NCBI RefSeq assembly: GCF_016424485.1
Contig: NZ_JAELUP010000117.1
Coordinates: 186,001 to 250,000, forward strand
DNA length: 64,000 nt
Direction: 5' to 3'
From: Paenibacillus roseus
Lineage (GTDB): Bacteria > Bacillota > Bacilli > Paenibacillales > Paenibacillaceae
Part shown: positions 31,065 through 40,501 of the stretch, one piece after another
Position numbering within the stretch: position 1 is the first letter of the stretch
Layout: every line of letters starts with the position of its first letter
The notes under the pieces: model-generated
Seen by the model: the letters and a program-made list of their open reading frames with translations, nothing else
Databases searched by the model: none
What the model was told of the DNA's origin: nothing
Program-made: the position numbers and the translations under genes

Positions 31065-31146
31065 GCCTCCGTGTGAAAGGTTTTTCCGATCACTGTTGTT
31101 CCGGGAACAAAAGCGAACGCTTCTCCAGAATCCTTTCACACTCCGG
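31065..31146. repeat. Dispersed repeat with 10-bp terminal arms, full copy
   Basis: GTGTGAAAGG (31071-31080) pairs with CCTTTCACAC (31132-31141), with GTTCCGGGAAC and AGCGAACGCT palindromes inside. The 38-nt left part (31065-31102) recurs at 52351-52388 with three mismatches. The element lies between glgA and the GH15 gene. Confidence 0.75.
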
Positions 31147-31170
31147 CTACACAACTTCCGTTACTTTCAT

Positions 31171-32631
31171 TCAACTTGTATGGCTGGAAATAACCGTTTC
31201 GAGATAGGTACTAAGGTACGCCGAGGCGGAGCTCTGCCAGCTCAGGTCCAAAGCAGCGATGGAAGTATGCAGAGCGTCCCACCGGTTGCGATCATGATAG
31301 GTTTGAAGCGCCCGATCAACCGCGGCCAGAAGCTCTTCCGGGTGGTATTCTTCAAAAGCAAAGCCGCTGCCCTGCCCGGTGAGAGGATCGAAAGGCACAA
31401 TTGTATCCTTGAGCCCTCCGATAAGCCGTACGATTGGAATCGTACGATATTGCAGGGCAATCCGTTGACTGATGCCGCAAGGCTCATAGAGGGAAGGCAT
31501 CAAGAGAAAATCCGCGCCCGCATAGAATTGCCGGGCCAAGCTGTCCTCAAATGTCGTATGTACAGACAGAGAACCGGGATATTGCGTCGCCGCACTGTGC
31601 AAGACGGACTCATAATAGGCTTCCCCCGCGCCGATCACTGCAAGTTGAATCCCTCGGGCAACCAACTGCTCAAGCAGTGAAATGACCAGATCAAGCCCTT
31701 TCTGCCACACTAAACGGGAAACTATAGCAAACAAAGGCGCGCCAGCGTCTTCCCGCAACCCCAGCCTTCGTTGCAGAGCGGCCTTATTCAGTCTCTTGCC
31801 TCGCCAGGATGCATAAGGGTATGGAACTGCCGGGTCTCCCGTCGGATCATAGGATACCGTATCAATACCGTTGCAGATGCCGCGCACCCCGCCCCAACGC
31901 TGGCGCACAATATGGGACAAGCCGGCTCCCAAAGGCTCCTCCGCAATCTCGTCGGCATAGGATGGACTAACCGTCGTCACCCGGCTGGCAGTTGTAAGAC
32001 CAAGCTCCAGGCAACTCACCCATTCCTTGTCGCTGCCAGCCTGATTCTCCTGCAAGGGAAGAAAAAGGCCCTTCTCCTCCCCCGGTCGCAGCCCCAGCCA
32101 TCGTCTGAATTGAGCTTTCTCTGCCTTGCCTTGGTAATGCATATTATGAATCGTCAATATGGAAGGGATGTGCGCGTAGTTTCCGACCTGTGCGTCGCGT
32201 TCCAGCAGCGCAGGGAGCAACGCCGTCTGCCAATCATGGCAGTGGATGATATCCGGTTGAAAAGCAAGCTCCCGAATGGCCAGCGCCGCAGCCAGACAAT
32301 AGAAAACATACCGCTCTGTCTCGTCGTCATAACCGTACAGTCCTCTCCTGCCAAAATAATGCGCATTCTCCAGCAGATAATAATGAATCCCTTGCACATC
32401 AGCTTCCAGCAGACGCCAATGCTGCAGTTCGCCCCCCATCTTAAGTGTTCCGGCGACGGCTTCCCGAAATTTGCAGCGGTAGCCGCCTGCAATTTCTTCA
32501 TGCGCAGGCAGCATGACTCTCACATCCACCCCCAGACTCGCCAGCGTTTTGGGTAAAGAACCCGCGTATTCCCCCAAGCCGCCGCTTTTTACAAGGGGGA
32601 CCGCTTCGGATACGACGAATAATATGTTCAT
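31171..32631 (-). CDS. glgA: Glycogen synthase
   Basis: 486 residues, GT5 family. It transfers glucose from ADP-glucose to alpha-1,4 glucan. The ADP-glucose-binding loop 'VKSGGLGEYAGSLPK' (Lys15) has E where most have D/A. 'IIHCHDWQTALLP', 'TIHNMHYQGK', 'SRLVWQKGLDLV' and 'LLMPSLYEPCGISQRIALQYRTIPIV' are all family blocks. It starts 6 nt after glgD. Confidence 0.96.
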   Translation of the reverse strand: MNILFVVSEAVPLVKSGGLGEYAGSLPKTLASLGVDVRVMLPAHEEIAGGYRCKFREAVAGTLKMGGELQHWRLLEADVQGIHYYLLENAHYFGRRGLYGYDDETERYVFYCLAAALAIRELAFQPDIIHCHDWQTALLPALLERDAQVGNYAHIPSILTIHNMHYQGKAEKAQFRRWLGLRPGEEKGLFLPLQENQAGSDKEWVSCLELGLTTASRVTTVSPSYADEIAEEPLGAGLSHIVRQRWGGVRGICNGIDTVSYDPTGDPAVPYPYASWRGKRLNKAALQRRLGLREDAGAPLFAIVSRLVWQKGLDLVISLLEQLVARGIQLAVIGAGEAYYESVLHSAATQYPGSLSVHTTFEDSLARQFYAGADFLLMPSLYEPCGISQRIALQYRTIPIVRLIGGLKDTIVPFDPLTGQGSGFAFEEYHPEELLAAVDRALQTYHDRNRWDALHTSIAALDLSWQSSASAYLSTYLETVISSHTS

Positions 32632-32637
32632 CCCCGC

Positions 32638-33753
32638 TCAGATCACCTTCCGCTTGACCGCGATGAACGGAGAGTCATAGACACCGCGAATATCCCGGCC
32701 CGCCTCAATATGCACTTCCTTATCCAGAATGACGTGATCGACCATGCTGCCAATGCCGATTTCCCCGTTCTGCATAATGATGCTGTTGCGAATGACAGCC
32801 CCTTTGTTGACATGGACTCCCCGGAATATGATGCTGTTAATTACCGTCCCTTCAATTACACAGCCGTTGGCAATCAGCGAGTTGACGCTCTTGGCTCCTT
32901 CCATGTAGGCAGCAGGCGGCTCATCCTTGACCTTTGTGTAGACCGGACCCGGAGTGAAGAACAATTCCCGCCATACCGCGGGATTAAGCAGATTCATGCT
33001 GTTGGCATAATAACTGGCGACTGTGTTGATCACGCCCAAATACCCTTCATACAGGTAACCTCGTACATTCCATTTATCCAGCCTGGACATTATCCCGTGG
33101 CGGACTAGATGGTCCTGGCCTTCGGCCAGCGACGTCTCCACCAGTTCGAGCAGCAGTTCCTTCCGCATCACGTACATTTCCATGCAGATCAGATCACTTT
33201 TTAATCTGCCATAATGGTCCTGCATGGCGACAATACGGCCGTCTTCATCCATTTTGACCTTGCGCGCCTTGCCCGGCAGCCCTTCCTCCGCTCTGTTGCA
33301 TATCGCTGTAATGTCGGCCCCGCTTGCAATATGCGCTCTAACTACGCGGTCGAAATCGATATTGCAGATGATATGACTGCGAGTGATAACGACAAACTCA
33401 GCTTGTGAACGCATGAAGTAATCCCGATGTTGAAAAAACTGGTACAAATCGCCTTTGCGTAAATCGCTCATATCGTCGGCAATCGGCGGCAGAACGAACA
33501 AGCCGTTTTGACGATGGTGCAGGTCCCAATGCCTTCCTGAACCTAGGTGATCCATTAAGGAACGGTATTTGGTATGGGCAAAAACCGCAACTTTGGAGAT
33601 GCCGGAGTTCACCATGCTTGACAATGTGAAATCGATCAGGCGGTAGCGGGCACCAAATGGTACCGTAGCCGGACATCTGCTTGCTGTTAGCGCCTCTAGC
33701 TCATCCGGCTCATGAATCAGATTGATCACGCCGAGAATTTGGCCATGCTTCAT
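32638..33753 (-). CDS. glgD: Glucose-1-phosphate adenylyltransferase, GlgD subunit
   Basis: 371 residues. It resembles GlgC but has a degenerate nucleotide loop ('MKHGQILGVINLIHEPDELEALTASRCPATVPFGARYRLIDF') lacking the GGxGxRL motif, as expected for the regulatory GlgD subunit. A left-handed beta-helix with hexapeptide repeats lies at the C-terminus ('GCVIEGTVINSIIFRGVHVNKGAVIRNSIIMQ'). The start immediately follows the glgC stop. Confidence 0.95.
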   Translation of the reverse strand: MKHGQILGVINLIHEPDELEALTASRCPATVPFGARYRLIDFTLSSMVNSGISKVAVFAHTKYRSLMDHLGSGRHWDLHHRQNGLFVLPPIADDMSDLRKGDLYQFFQHRDYFMRSQAEFVVITRSHIICNIDFDRVVRAHIASGADITAICNRAEEGLPGKARKVKMDEDGRIVAMQDHYGRLKSDLICMEMYVMRKELLLELVETSLAEGQDHLVRHGIMSRLDKWNVRGYLYEGYLGVINTVASYYANSMNLLNPAVWRELFFTPGPVYTKVKDEPPAAYMEGAKSVNSLIANGCVIEGTVINSIIFRGVHVNKGAVIRNSIIMQNGEIGIGSMVDHVILDKEVHIEAGRDIRGVYDSPFIAVKRKVI

Positions 33754-34914
33754 CTACTCCACCCCCATCAGCGTTTGATTGGACGAAACATATTCATCGC
33801 TTGCGACGACCGTAATCTCGCCTCCGTCCGGGGAACCGATGGTTACACAGTCCCCGATCTGTGCTCCTTCTCCTACAATTGCACGAAAAATTTTCGCACC
33901 TCTGCCGATTTTCGCTCCGGGCATAATTACCGATTCGCTAATTATCGTTTCCGGAGCGACCTCCACGCCGTAGAACAGGACCGATCTGTTGACGACACCT
34001 TCGATAAAACATCCCTCGGAGACAAGGGAGGCCGTAACTTTTGCGTCAGGGGATACGTAATGGGCAGGCCGGTTCGGATTGACCGAATAGATTCGCCAGT
34101 CCCGGTTATACAAATCAAGCTGCGGGTGCTCTTCCAGCAGGTCCATATTGGCCTCCCACAGACTTTCGATTGTCCCGACATCCTTCCAGTATCCGTTGAA
34201 TGCGTAAGCATAGAGCTTCATGTCGTCCGCGAGCATGGCAGGGATGATATCTTTGCCGAAGTCATTGCTTGACCGCTTGCTCGCCTCATCGCGGATCAAA
34301 TATTGTTGAAGCACCGGCCAAGAGAAGATATACACCCCCATAGAAGCTAGATTGCTCGATGGAACGTCGGGCTTTTCCTCAAACTGTATGATCCTGTCCT
34401 GGTCATCCACATTCATGATGCCAAACCGGCTTGCATCTTTCCACGGCACCTCGAAGACCGCAATCGTCACATCTGCTCCCTGAGCTTTATGCTGCCGAAG
34501 CATCAGTTCATAATCCATCTTATAAATATGATCGCCAGAAATGATCAGCACATACTCCGGGTCATATCGATCAATAAAACCCATATTCTGATAAATCGCA
34601 TTCGCCGTTCCCTTGTACCAGGTTCCGCCTCTGGATTTGACATATGGCGGCAGCACCGCCATTCCCCCGTCTCTGCGGTCCAGTCCCCATGGACTTCCGA
34701 TGCCCAGATACTGGTTCAGCACAAGCGGCTGGTACTGGGTCAGCACCCCAACGGTATCAATGCCTGAATGAGCGCAATTGCTTAATGTAAAATCAATAAT
34801 CCGGTATTTCCCGCCAAAATGAACAGCCGGCTTCGCCAAATCCTTGGTCAGCACGCCCAGTCTCTTACCTTCGCCGCCGGCCAGCAGCATTGCGATCATC
34901 TCTTTCCGCACCAT
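33754..34914 (-). CDS. glgC: Glucose-1-phosphate adenylyltransferase, catalytic subunit
   Basis: 386 residues from the ATG with AAGGAG 8 nt upstream; an earlier GTG overlaps the SD. It makes ADP-glucose from ATP and glucose-1-phosphate. 'AMLLAGGEGKRLGVLTKDLAKPAVHFGGKYRIIDF' is the catalytic nucleotide-binding block, and 'ISGDHIYKMDY' and 'FEEKP' are sugar-phosphate motifs. The C-terminal beta-helix is allosteric. Confidence 0.97.
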   Translation of the reverse strand: MVRKEMIAMLLAGGEGKRLGVLTKDLAKPAVHFGGKYRIIDFTLSNCAHSGIDTVGVLTQYQPLVLNQYLGIGSPWGLDRRDGGMAVLPPYVKSRGGTWYKGTANAIYQNMGFIDRYDPEYVLIISGDHIYKMDYELMLRQHKAQGADVTIAVFEVPWKDASRFGIMNVDDQDRIIQFEEKPDVPSSNLASMGVYIFSWPVLQQYLIRDEASKRSSNDFGKDIIPAMLADDMKLYAYAFNGYWKDVGTIESLWEANMDLLEEHPQLDLYNRDWRIYSVNPNRPAHYVSPDAKVTASLVSEGCFIEGVVNRSVLFYGVEVAPETIISESVIMPGAKIGRGAKIFRAIVGEGAQIGDCVTIGSPDGGEITVVASDEYVSSNQTLMGVE

Positions 34915-34926
34915 CGATACCACTCC

Positions 34927-36840
34927 TTATTGAGGTAAGCTCCCCGCCTCAGGCTTCAGTACGAGAAAACTGAACGGGGGAAGTTGCAGGGTGACGCTAA
35001 ATTCGCGGCCATGACAGCCTGATTTAACAGCCTTGCAGCAATAGCCTCCGTCTGACGGCGGGCCAAGATCGCTCTCATCGCTGCGAAAAATAATTCGGTA
35101 TATCCCCCCTTGAGGTACGCCGACACGGTATGGTTCAACGGCGCGCTCAGAAAAGTTGCACAAGACGACAACAAACCGTCCGCTCCCTCCAGCCCGCCTG
35201 ATAAAAGCAATGACGGCCTGCTCGGCATTATGGGCATCAATCCACTCAAAGCCCTCCGGCTTGCAGTCCAGCTCCCATAATGCAGGCTCACTGGCGTAGA
35301 AACGATTCAAGGCTTGCGAGTACAAATGCAAGCTGCGGTGCAACTCATAATCAAGCAGCATCCAGTCCAGTTGCTCCCGATCCTTCCATTCGTCATACTG
35401 CCCCCATTCGCTGCCCATAAACAGCAGTTTCTTGCCGGGATGCGTCATCCAATAACCGAAAAACAGCCGGAGCTGGGCAAATCTTTCCTCATAGCCGCCG
35501 GACATTTTGTTCAGCAGCGAGCGCTTCCCGTGGACAACCTCATCATGAGAAAGCGGCAGCACAAAATTTTCATTGAAGGCGTACATCAAAGAAAAGGTAA
35601 TCAACTGGTGATGATGGCAACGTTCCGCCGGGTCCAGCGCCATGTAGCGCAGCATATCGTTCATCCAGCCCATATTCCATTTGAAATTAAAGCCCAACCC
35701 TCCGAGATAAGAGGGTCCAGTCACAGCTGGCCAGGAGGAGGAGTCCTCGGCAATCATTAGAGCGGTCGGGTAATAATGAAAAACCGCTTCATTGAGCTTT
35801 TTTAGAAATTGCAGCGCCGCCATATTATCCTTCCCGCCATGTTCGTTAAAGGTGCGCATCGATTCCGGCTTGTCAAAGTGAAGGTCGATCATGCTCGCTA
35901 CCGCATCGACGCGCAGACCATCCAGATGAAACACCTCCATCCAGAAGATGGCGCTGGAAATCAGGAAGCTTTGCACTTCCGACTTGCCAAAGTCGAATGC
36001 CAGCGTTCCCCAAAGCGGCTTCTCGGCCCGTCTCCAGTCCGCTCCCTCATACAGCGGAGTGCCATCAAAGTCTCTCAGGCCGTGAGCGTCCTTGCAGAAG
36101 TGCCCCGGCACCCAATCCAGAATGACACCCAATCCGGCCTGATGGCATCGGTCCACCAGCCGCATCAGCCCTGCAGGCTCGCCGTAACGGCTCGTCGCCG
36201 CAAAATATCCAGTAGCCTGATATCCCCATGAAGCGTCTAGAGGATGCTCCGTAAGCGGCATGAGCTCGATATGGGTATAGCCCATATGCTGCGCATAAGC
36301 CACCAGTTCGACTGCCAGCTCATCATACGTATAAAAGTCTTCTGTCCCCTTGATTCTCCAGGAGCCGGGATGAACCTCATAGATAAGCAGCGGCTGGTTA
36401 TAGCTCGAATACTGCTGTCTGGCTTGCATCCAGGCTTCATCCTGCCACTGATGATGCTTGAGGGAGGCTGTAATGGAGGCCGTTCCCGGTCTGCGCTCGG
36501 CATAGAACGCGAACGGGTCCGCCTTGAGCAGACGAGTTCCAGAAGCGGTCTCAATCTCGTATTTATACAACTCACCCTCGCCGATATCCGCAACAAAGGT
36601 CCACCATACGCCCGTAGTGCCGATCGGTTCCATCAGATGAGACCGTCCATTCCACCCGTTAAAGCTGCCGACAACAGAAACTGAACTGGCTTGCGGCGCC
36701 CATACAGCGAAACGCACCCCTTTTTTGCCTCCTGATTCCATGATATGCGCCCCGAACGCATGATAGCTGTGGTACAATCTTCCTTCATTAAAAAGATATA
36801 AATCCGTGATAGACAATCCGGCCAACGGCGCATCTATCAT
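34927..36840 (-). CDS. glgB: 1,4-alpha-glucan branching enzyme
   Basis: 637 residues from the ATG of 'MIDAPLAGLSITDLYLFN', with GGGGGG 8-10 nt upstream; the open frame extends 20 codons further as a hydrophobic stretch without an SD. CBM48 N-domain ('GVRFAVWAPQASSVSVVGSFNGW'), GH13_9 catalytic barrel with nucleophile 'DGLRVDAVASM', acid 'MIAEDSSSWP' and transition-state Asp in 'LPLSHDEVVHGK'. First gene of the glycogen operon. Confidence 0.95.
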   Translation of the reverse strand: MIDAPLAGLSITDLYLFNEGRLYHSYHAFGAHIMESGGKKGVRFAVWAPQASSVSVVGSFNGWNGRSHLMEPIGTTGVWWTFVADIGEGELYKYEIETASGTRLLKADPFAFYAERRPGTASITASLKHHQWQDEAWMQARQQYSSYNQPLLIYEVHPGSWRIKGTEDFYTYDELAVELVAYAQHMGYTHIELMPLTEHPLDASWGYQATGYFAATSRYGEPAGLMRLVDRCHQAGLGVILDWVPGHFCKDAHGLRDFDGTPLYEGADWRRAEKPLWGTLAFDFGKSEVQSFLISSAIFWMEVFHLDGLRVDAVASMIDLHFDKPESMRTFNEHGGKDNMAALQFLKKLNEAVFHYYPTALMIAEDSSSWPAVTGPSYLGGLGFNFKWNMGWMNDMLRYMALDPAERCHHHQLITFSLMYAFNENFVLPLSHDEVVHGKRSLLNKMSGGYEERFAQLRLFFGYWMTHPGKKLLFMGSEWGQYDEWKDREQLDWMLLDYELHRSLHLYSQALNRFYASEPALWELDCKPEGFEWIDAHNAEQAVIAFIRRAGGSGRFVVVLCNFSERAVEPYRVGVPQGGIYRIIFRSDESDLGPPSDGGYCCKAVKSGCHGREFSVTLQLPPFSFLVLKPEAGSLPQ

Positions 36841-36912
36841 CCAGGCGGCACCCCCCGGGAGCAGAATAAAAATCAAACAATTGTAAAGTAGGAAAAGCAT
36901 GTGGTGAGGTGT

Positions 36913-36955
36913 AGATCCAAAGCCCGCCTGAAATGTAAAAGCAGACTTTGGATCT
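36913..36955 (-). promoter_or_regulatory. Inverted repeat upstream of glgB
   Basis: Perfect 10-bp arms AGATCCAAAG (36913-36922) and CTTTGGATCT (36946-36955), 23 nt apart, about 75 nt before the glgB start and downstream of the possible -10 box. No T-run follows on either strand, so it is more like a leader hairpin or operator than a terminator. Confidence 0.45.
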
Positions 36956-37015
36956 TGATGTCGGATTTGTGAGGTTGGTGTAAGATTCAGTCAGGATATT
37001 AGAGATGTTTCCTTA

Positions 37016-37021
37016 ATTATA
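37016..37021 (-). promoter_or_regulatory. Possible -10 box of the glycogen operon
   Basis: TATAAT on the minus strand in the 298-nt gap between the phosphoesterase gene and glgB. The -35 is weak. The rest of the gap is A/T-rich with no gene. Confidence 0.4.
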
Positions 37022-37138
37022 CTATGAATCGCGGAACTTTACATCCACATTTATCATGGCAAGTTTAAATTAATGTAAATTTTATTAACACAAAGTTAAC
37101 AAGTAGTTAAGAATCATTGCATTTTTCTACTCGGGATA

Positions 37139-37870
37139 TCAATCCTTCAAACCACGATACCTGGCTGTGCGAATTTCCCGGATATAGTTGTCCAAGTCCG
37201 GCATATTCGCGTCCACGGCATCCTGCACAGCCCTCTCGTTATCATAAGGGACACGGATAAGCTGAATGTTGAACGGAGCAGGCGAATCCGACCCATGCAT
37301 CCCTTCCAGAATGGCGTACGAAGCCTGCGGGATCTCAAGCGGATTGCCCACACTTCCAGTATTGAACAGCGTTTTGCCGCCAACATGCTGCAGATAAGCA
37401 TTATGAATATCTCCGTATCCCGCTACATCAGCCGGATGTCCGCTGCTAGTCAGCGGTGACGAATCAAATAGCGACAAGCGGGCCTCCATACTGTCCCACG
37501 GCTGGATGCGTTCATAGACACTGCGGGGAGAGGCGTGAAACAGCCGAATCAGCCTTCCACTCATGTGAAATTCCACGGAGAAGGGCAACGACTTCAAATA
37601 ATCCATTCGCTCTACCCCCAATTTGCGCCTATGCCATTCGAGCGTATCATTATCGGTTGGATTCGGTATAAAGTCATCCCAGTTGCCGCGGATGACTGTT
37701 TGGCAAAGCAAACGGATACGATCCACGGATTTATCCGAGTCAGGCCCCTTGCCTACCAGATCACCGAGGCAAATAACTTCCCGGATTCCGCGTTGCTCCA
37801 GATCCTTCGCTACTGCTTCCAAAGCAGGCATATTGCCGTGAACATCCGATATAACAGCTATTTTGTCCAT
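37139..37870 (-). CDS. Metallophosphoesterase (calcineurin-like)
   Basis: 243 residues. The dinuclear metal ligands are in 'AVISDVHGNMPALEAV' (D-x-H), 'VICLGDLVGKGPDSD' (GD-x2-G), 'VIRGNWDDFI' (GN with D in place of the common H/D), 'SGHPADVAGYGDIHNAYLQ' (G-D/H-x-H) and 'LFNTGSVGNPLEI'. This is the YfcE/MJ0936-like protein phosphatase or nucleotide phosphodiesterase branch; the substrate is not deducible. Single gene divergent from the TPM gene. Confidence 0.88.
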   Translation of the reverse strand: MDKIAVISDVHGNMPALEAVAKDLEQRGIREVICLGDLVGKGPDSDKSVDRIRLLCQTVIRGNWDDFIPNPTDNDTLEWHRRKLGVERMDYLKSLPFSVEFHMSGRLIRLFHASPRSVYERIQPWDSMEARLSLFDSSPLTSSGHPADVAGYGDIHNAYLQHVGGKTLFNTGSVGNPLEIPQASYAILEGMHGSDSPAPFNIQLIRVPYDNERAVQDAVDANMPDLDNYIREIRTARYRGLKD

Positions 37871-38052
37871 GTCATCCTCCCCATTTCTTCATAATGTATT
37901 ACGTAAAGTTCGTGAACGCCTTATTTATTTCCTGCAAATTGCGGTGTATCCCGCATTGATTTTTGGGAACGCAGCAGGTATGTTAGACGTAAACGTATCT
38001 AGTAAGAAGTTTGGCTTATTGATCATGCGCTTAGCAGGAGGAGGCTTCATCA

Positions 38053-40497
38053 TTGAAAAAGATTGTCATTATGCTGATGCTGTTTATTTTAACATGGCCT
38101 CAGCTTGCCGCCGCGGCAGTGCCGGGGAAATCCGGGCGTGTTGCAGACTTGGCGGGCATGTTTCCTGCCAACGCAGTTGAGAAGCTTGGCCAGCAGGCGG
38201 ACAAAGGCCCCTATGCCTTTTATATTCTTACCCTGGACAGCCTTGAGGGCAATGAGCCCAATGAATATGCGACACAGGTCTACAGGGACTGGAAGCTGTC
38301 TTCAAACGATGTGCTGCTGCTGATTGCCAAGGAGGAGCGATCGGTGGAGATGAATTACCTCAACCAGACTTTGGACCAGGCATTGGCGGCTTTACCTGCC
38401 GATTATGATCGCAACGGCCAACAGGAAGCACCGATTACCGAATTTCTGAATCGGCATTTCATCCCTTCTGCCAAGGAAGGCGACTTTGCGCGCGGCGTCT
38501 TGTCGACCATGGAAGCTGTGCGCAAGCTGAAGGTTTCGGGCAGCCAGAGCGGAACCGCTGCAAGCGGCCCGTCGGCCACAACGATCGCAATAGCCGGAGC
38601 GGCTTCTGTTGCCATCATCGGCGCCATCATTGCGGCTCAGGCGTTGATGCGCGGAAGGAATGCAAGGCGCCGCCTTGCAGACCAGCTTGCCCGGGCTGAA
38701 CGGCTGATGGCGCGGATTCCCCGGGAGAGCGACGAGCTTAAGCCGTTCATCGGGTTTTTACAGGGAGAGAGCGAGAAACTTGCTGCTGCAGCCGAGCGGC
38801 AGTTAGGCGAGCAGTTGGTCCGGCTCGATCAACTGAACAAGGAAGCAGCCGGCAAGCAAATTGCTCTTTATAAAGTTAAGGAGTTGCGGACAGCCGAGCA
38901 GCAGCTCAAACAAGCTGTGGATGATATTGAAGCACGGATCGATCAATCCCGTCAGGAAATCGGGCGGCTTCAGGAAGCGGACAGCACCATCAAGCAGCGG
39001 ATTGGGAGACTAACGGAGCTGCTTGAGGAATGTCGCAGCCGTCTCGATCAGGCTGTTTCTGACACAGGCTTTGAGCTGGGGGCGCTGCGCAAGTCGCTCA
39101 AGGAGCTTGAAGCTGAGCGCAACGAACTTGACAAGCTGAGAGTATTCGACCCGATTGCCGCTTGTGAGGAAGTAGCGGACTCCAAAAGCGACTCCGGCAA
39201 GCTGCTGGAAGATATCCGCAACATTCGTCCCTATGAGGAAGGATACCGGAAGTTCCCGGAGGAAGCCGCGGCCTTGAGACAGAAGTTGGACGCTTTGGCG
39301 CATGAACACGGCGTTCATCTTGCTCTGTCACGGCTCCGTCCCGACAAACTGATTGATCAGGCTGGACAACTAAATGAAGAATTAATGATCCACCTCAGAG
39401 AGGGCGAGATCCAGAAGACTGCCCTTTTAGGGGAACAGCGCCAAACTCTGCTGAACAAGGCACTGGAAATAACAGTGAGACAAGGTGAACTCAAACGTCT
39501 GACAAAAGAAAATATCGGATACATCCAGTCCAAGCAGAAAGCCTATGAACAGGACATGTATCATATTTTGGAGCTGTTCAGCGCGGCCAAGCTTAAATAT
39601 AGCGTTAATCATTGGCAGGAGTTGGAAGAGCAATACCAACGCATGATCGTAATCGTGAAGGAGATTCCACAGCGCGTAACCTCGGCAGCAAGACTTTGTG
39701 AAGACGATGAGCAGCAATATGATGCGGCCCATGAGAGGCTGGAGCAACTGCTCACCGATGTGCGCAATGCAGACGAATTGACGGCCCGATGCGTCTCAAC
39801 ACTGTCCGAACTGGATGCGAGAACGGATTCGGCCAAAAGAATGAGTGCCTCCGCTTGGGAGCAATTCCAGCGCAGCGAAGCACGAATCCGACAGGAAAAT
39901 ATCCCTTATCATCCTGAATGGACAACAATCAGCGGAGACATTCATAATTTGTATGATCAGTGCCAGCGAATGTCAGCAGCCGGCAAAATCAACCTGGACA
40001 AACTGGAGCAAGCCGTCCAGCAGCAAAGCCAAAAAGTGGAGGGCTTTGTCGAAGCAGTAAACCAGGCCGCCTATTGGAAGGCACAGACAGAAGACAGCTT
40101 TGCCGACGCCCACGCCAAATATGAAGCCGTCAGTCGCCGCTCAGGCAACCGCATCAACTTGTCGCATTACAACAAGCGATATACAGAGCTGCGAACAGCA
40201 AGCGAGCACTTGTACAATGAGGGCAGCTACAAAGAAGCGATGGAGCGAATCGCGGCAGTCAGAGCAATCATTCAAGGCATGGAAAGCGATTATCAGACTG
40301 CTATTGCAATGGAAAGAATGGCGGCTGAACAACGAAGAAGGGCACGTTCAGGGGGCGGAGGCTCTTGGGGCTCCGGCGGATCGGGTGGATCAGGAGGTTC
40401 TTCCGGCGGAAGTTCATGGGGCGGCAAAGGCGGAAACTCCTCAGGGGGAAGCTCATGGGGCGGCGGCAAAAATTCATCCGGCGGCTCCAAGTGGTAA
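38053..40497 (+). CDS. Large TPM-domain membrane protein with long coiled coil and Gly/Ser tail
   Basis: 814 residues from a TTG start, GGAGGAGG 8 nt upstream. A cleavable-type signal peptide (to about residue 22) precedes a TPM domain (about 25-155; 'GRVADLAGMFPANAVEKLGQQ', 'SNDVLLLIAKEERSVEMNYL'). A single membrane helix follows ('TIAIAGAASVAIIGAIIAAQAL', about 175-196) and then about 550 residues rich in coiled-coil heptads, facing the cytoplasm. The C-terminus is a low-complexity 'GGSGGSGGSSGGSSWGG' tail. TPM proteins such as YdjH-like ones are linked to membrane stress or photosystem repair, but the huge EzrA-like cytoplasmic arm is unusual. Role unknown. A nested inverted repeat begins 5 nt after its stop. 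Confidence 0.75.
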   Translation: MKKIVIMLMLFILTWPQLAAAAVPGKSGRVADLAGMFPANAVEKLGQQADKGPYAFYILTLDSLEGNEPNEYATQVYRDWKLSSNDVLLLIAKEERSVEMNYLNQTLDQALAALPADYDRNGQQEAPITEFLNRHFIPSAKEGDFARGVLSTMEAVRKLKVSGSQSGTAASGPSATTIAIAGAASVAIIGAIIAAQALMRGRNARRRLADQLARAERLMARIPRESDELKPFIGFLQGESEKLAAAAERQLGEQLVRLDQLNKEAAGKQIALYKVKELRTAEQQLKQAVDDIEARIDQSRQEIGRLQEADSTIKQRIGRLTELLEECRSRLDQAVSDTGFELGALRKSLKELEAERNELDKLRVFDPIAACEEVADSKSDSGKLLEDIRNIRPYEEGYRKFPEEAAALRQKLDALAHEHGVHLALSRLRPDKLIDQAGQLNEELMIHLREGEIQKTALLGEQRQTLLNKALEITVRQGELKRLTKENIGYIQSKQKAYEQDMYHILELFSAAKLKYSVNHWQELEEQYQRMIVIVKEIPQRVTSAARLCEDDEQQYDAAHERLEQLLTDVRNADELTARCVSTLSELDARTDSAKRMSASAWEQFQRSEARIRQENIPYHPEWTTISGDIHNLYDQCQRMSAAGKINLDKLEQAVQQQSQKVEGFVEAVNQAAYWKAQTEDSFADAHAKYEAVSRRSGNRINLSHYNKRYTELRTASEHLYNEGSYKEAMERIAAVRAIIQGMESDYQTAIAMERMAAEQRRRARSGGGGSWGSGGSGGSGGSSGGSSWGGKGGNSSGGSSWGGGKNSSGGSKW

Positions 40498-40501
40498 AAT
40501 C

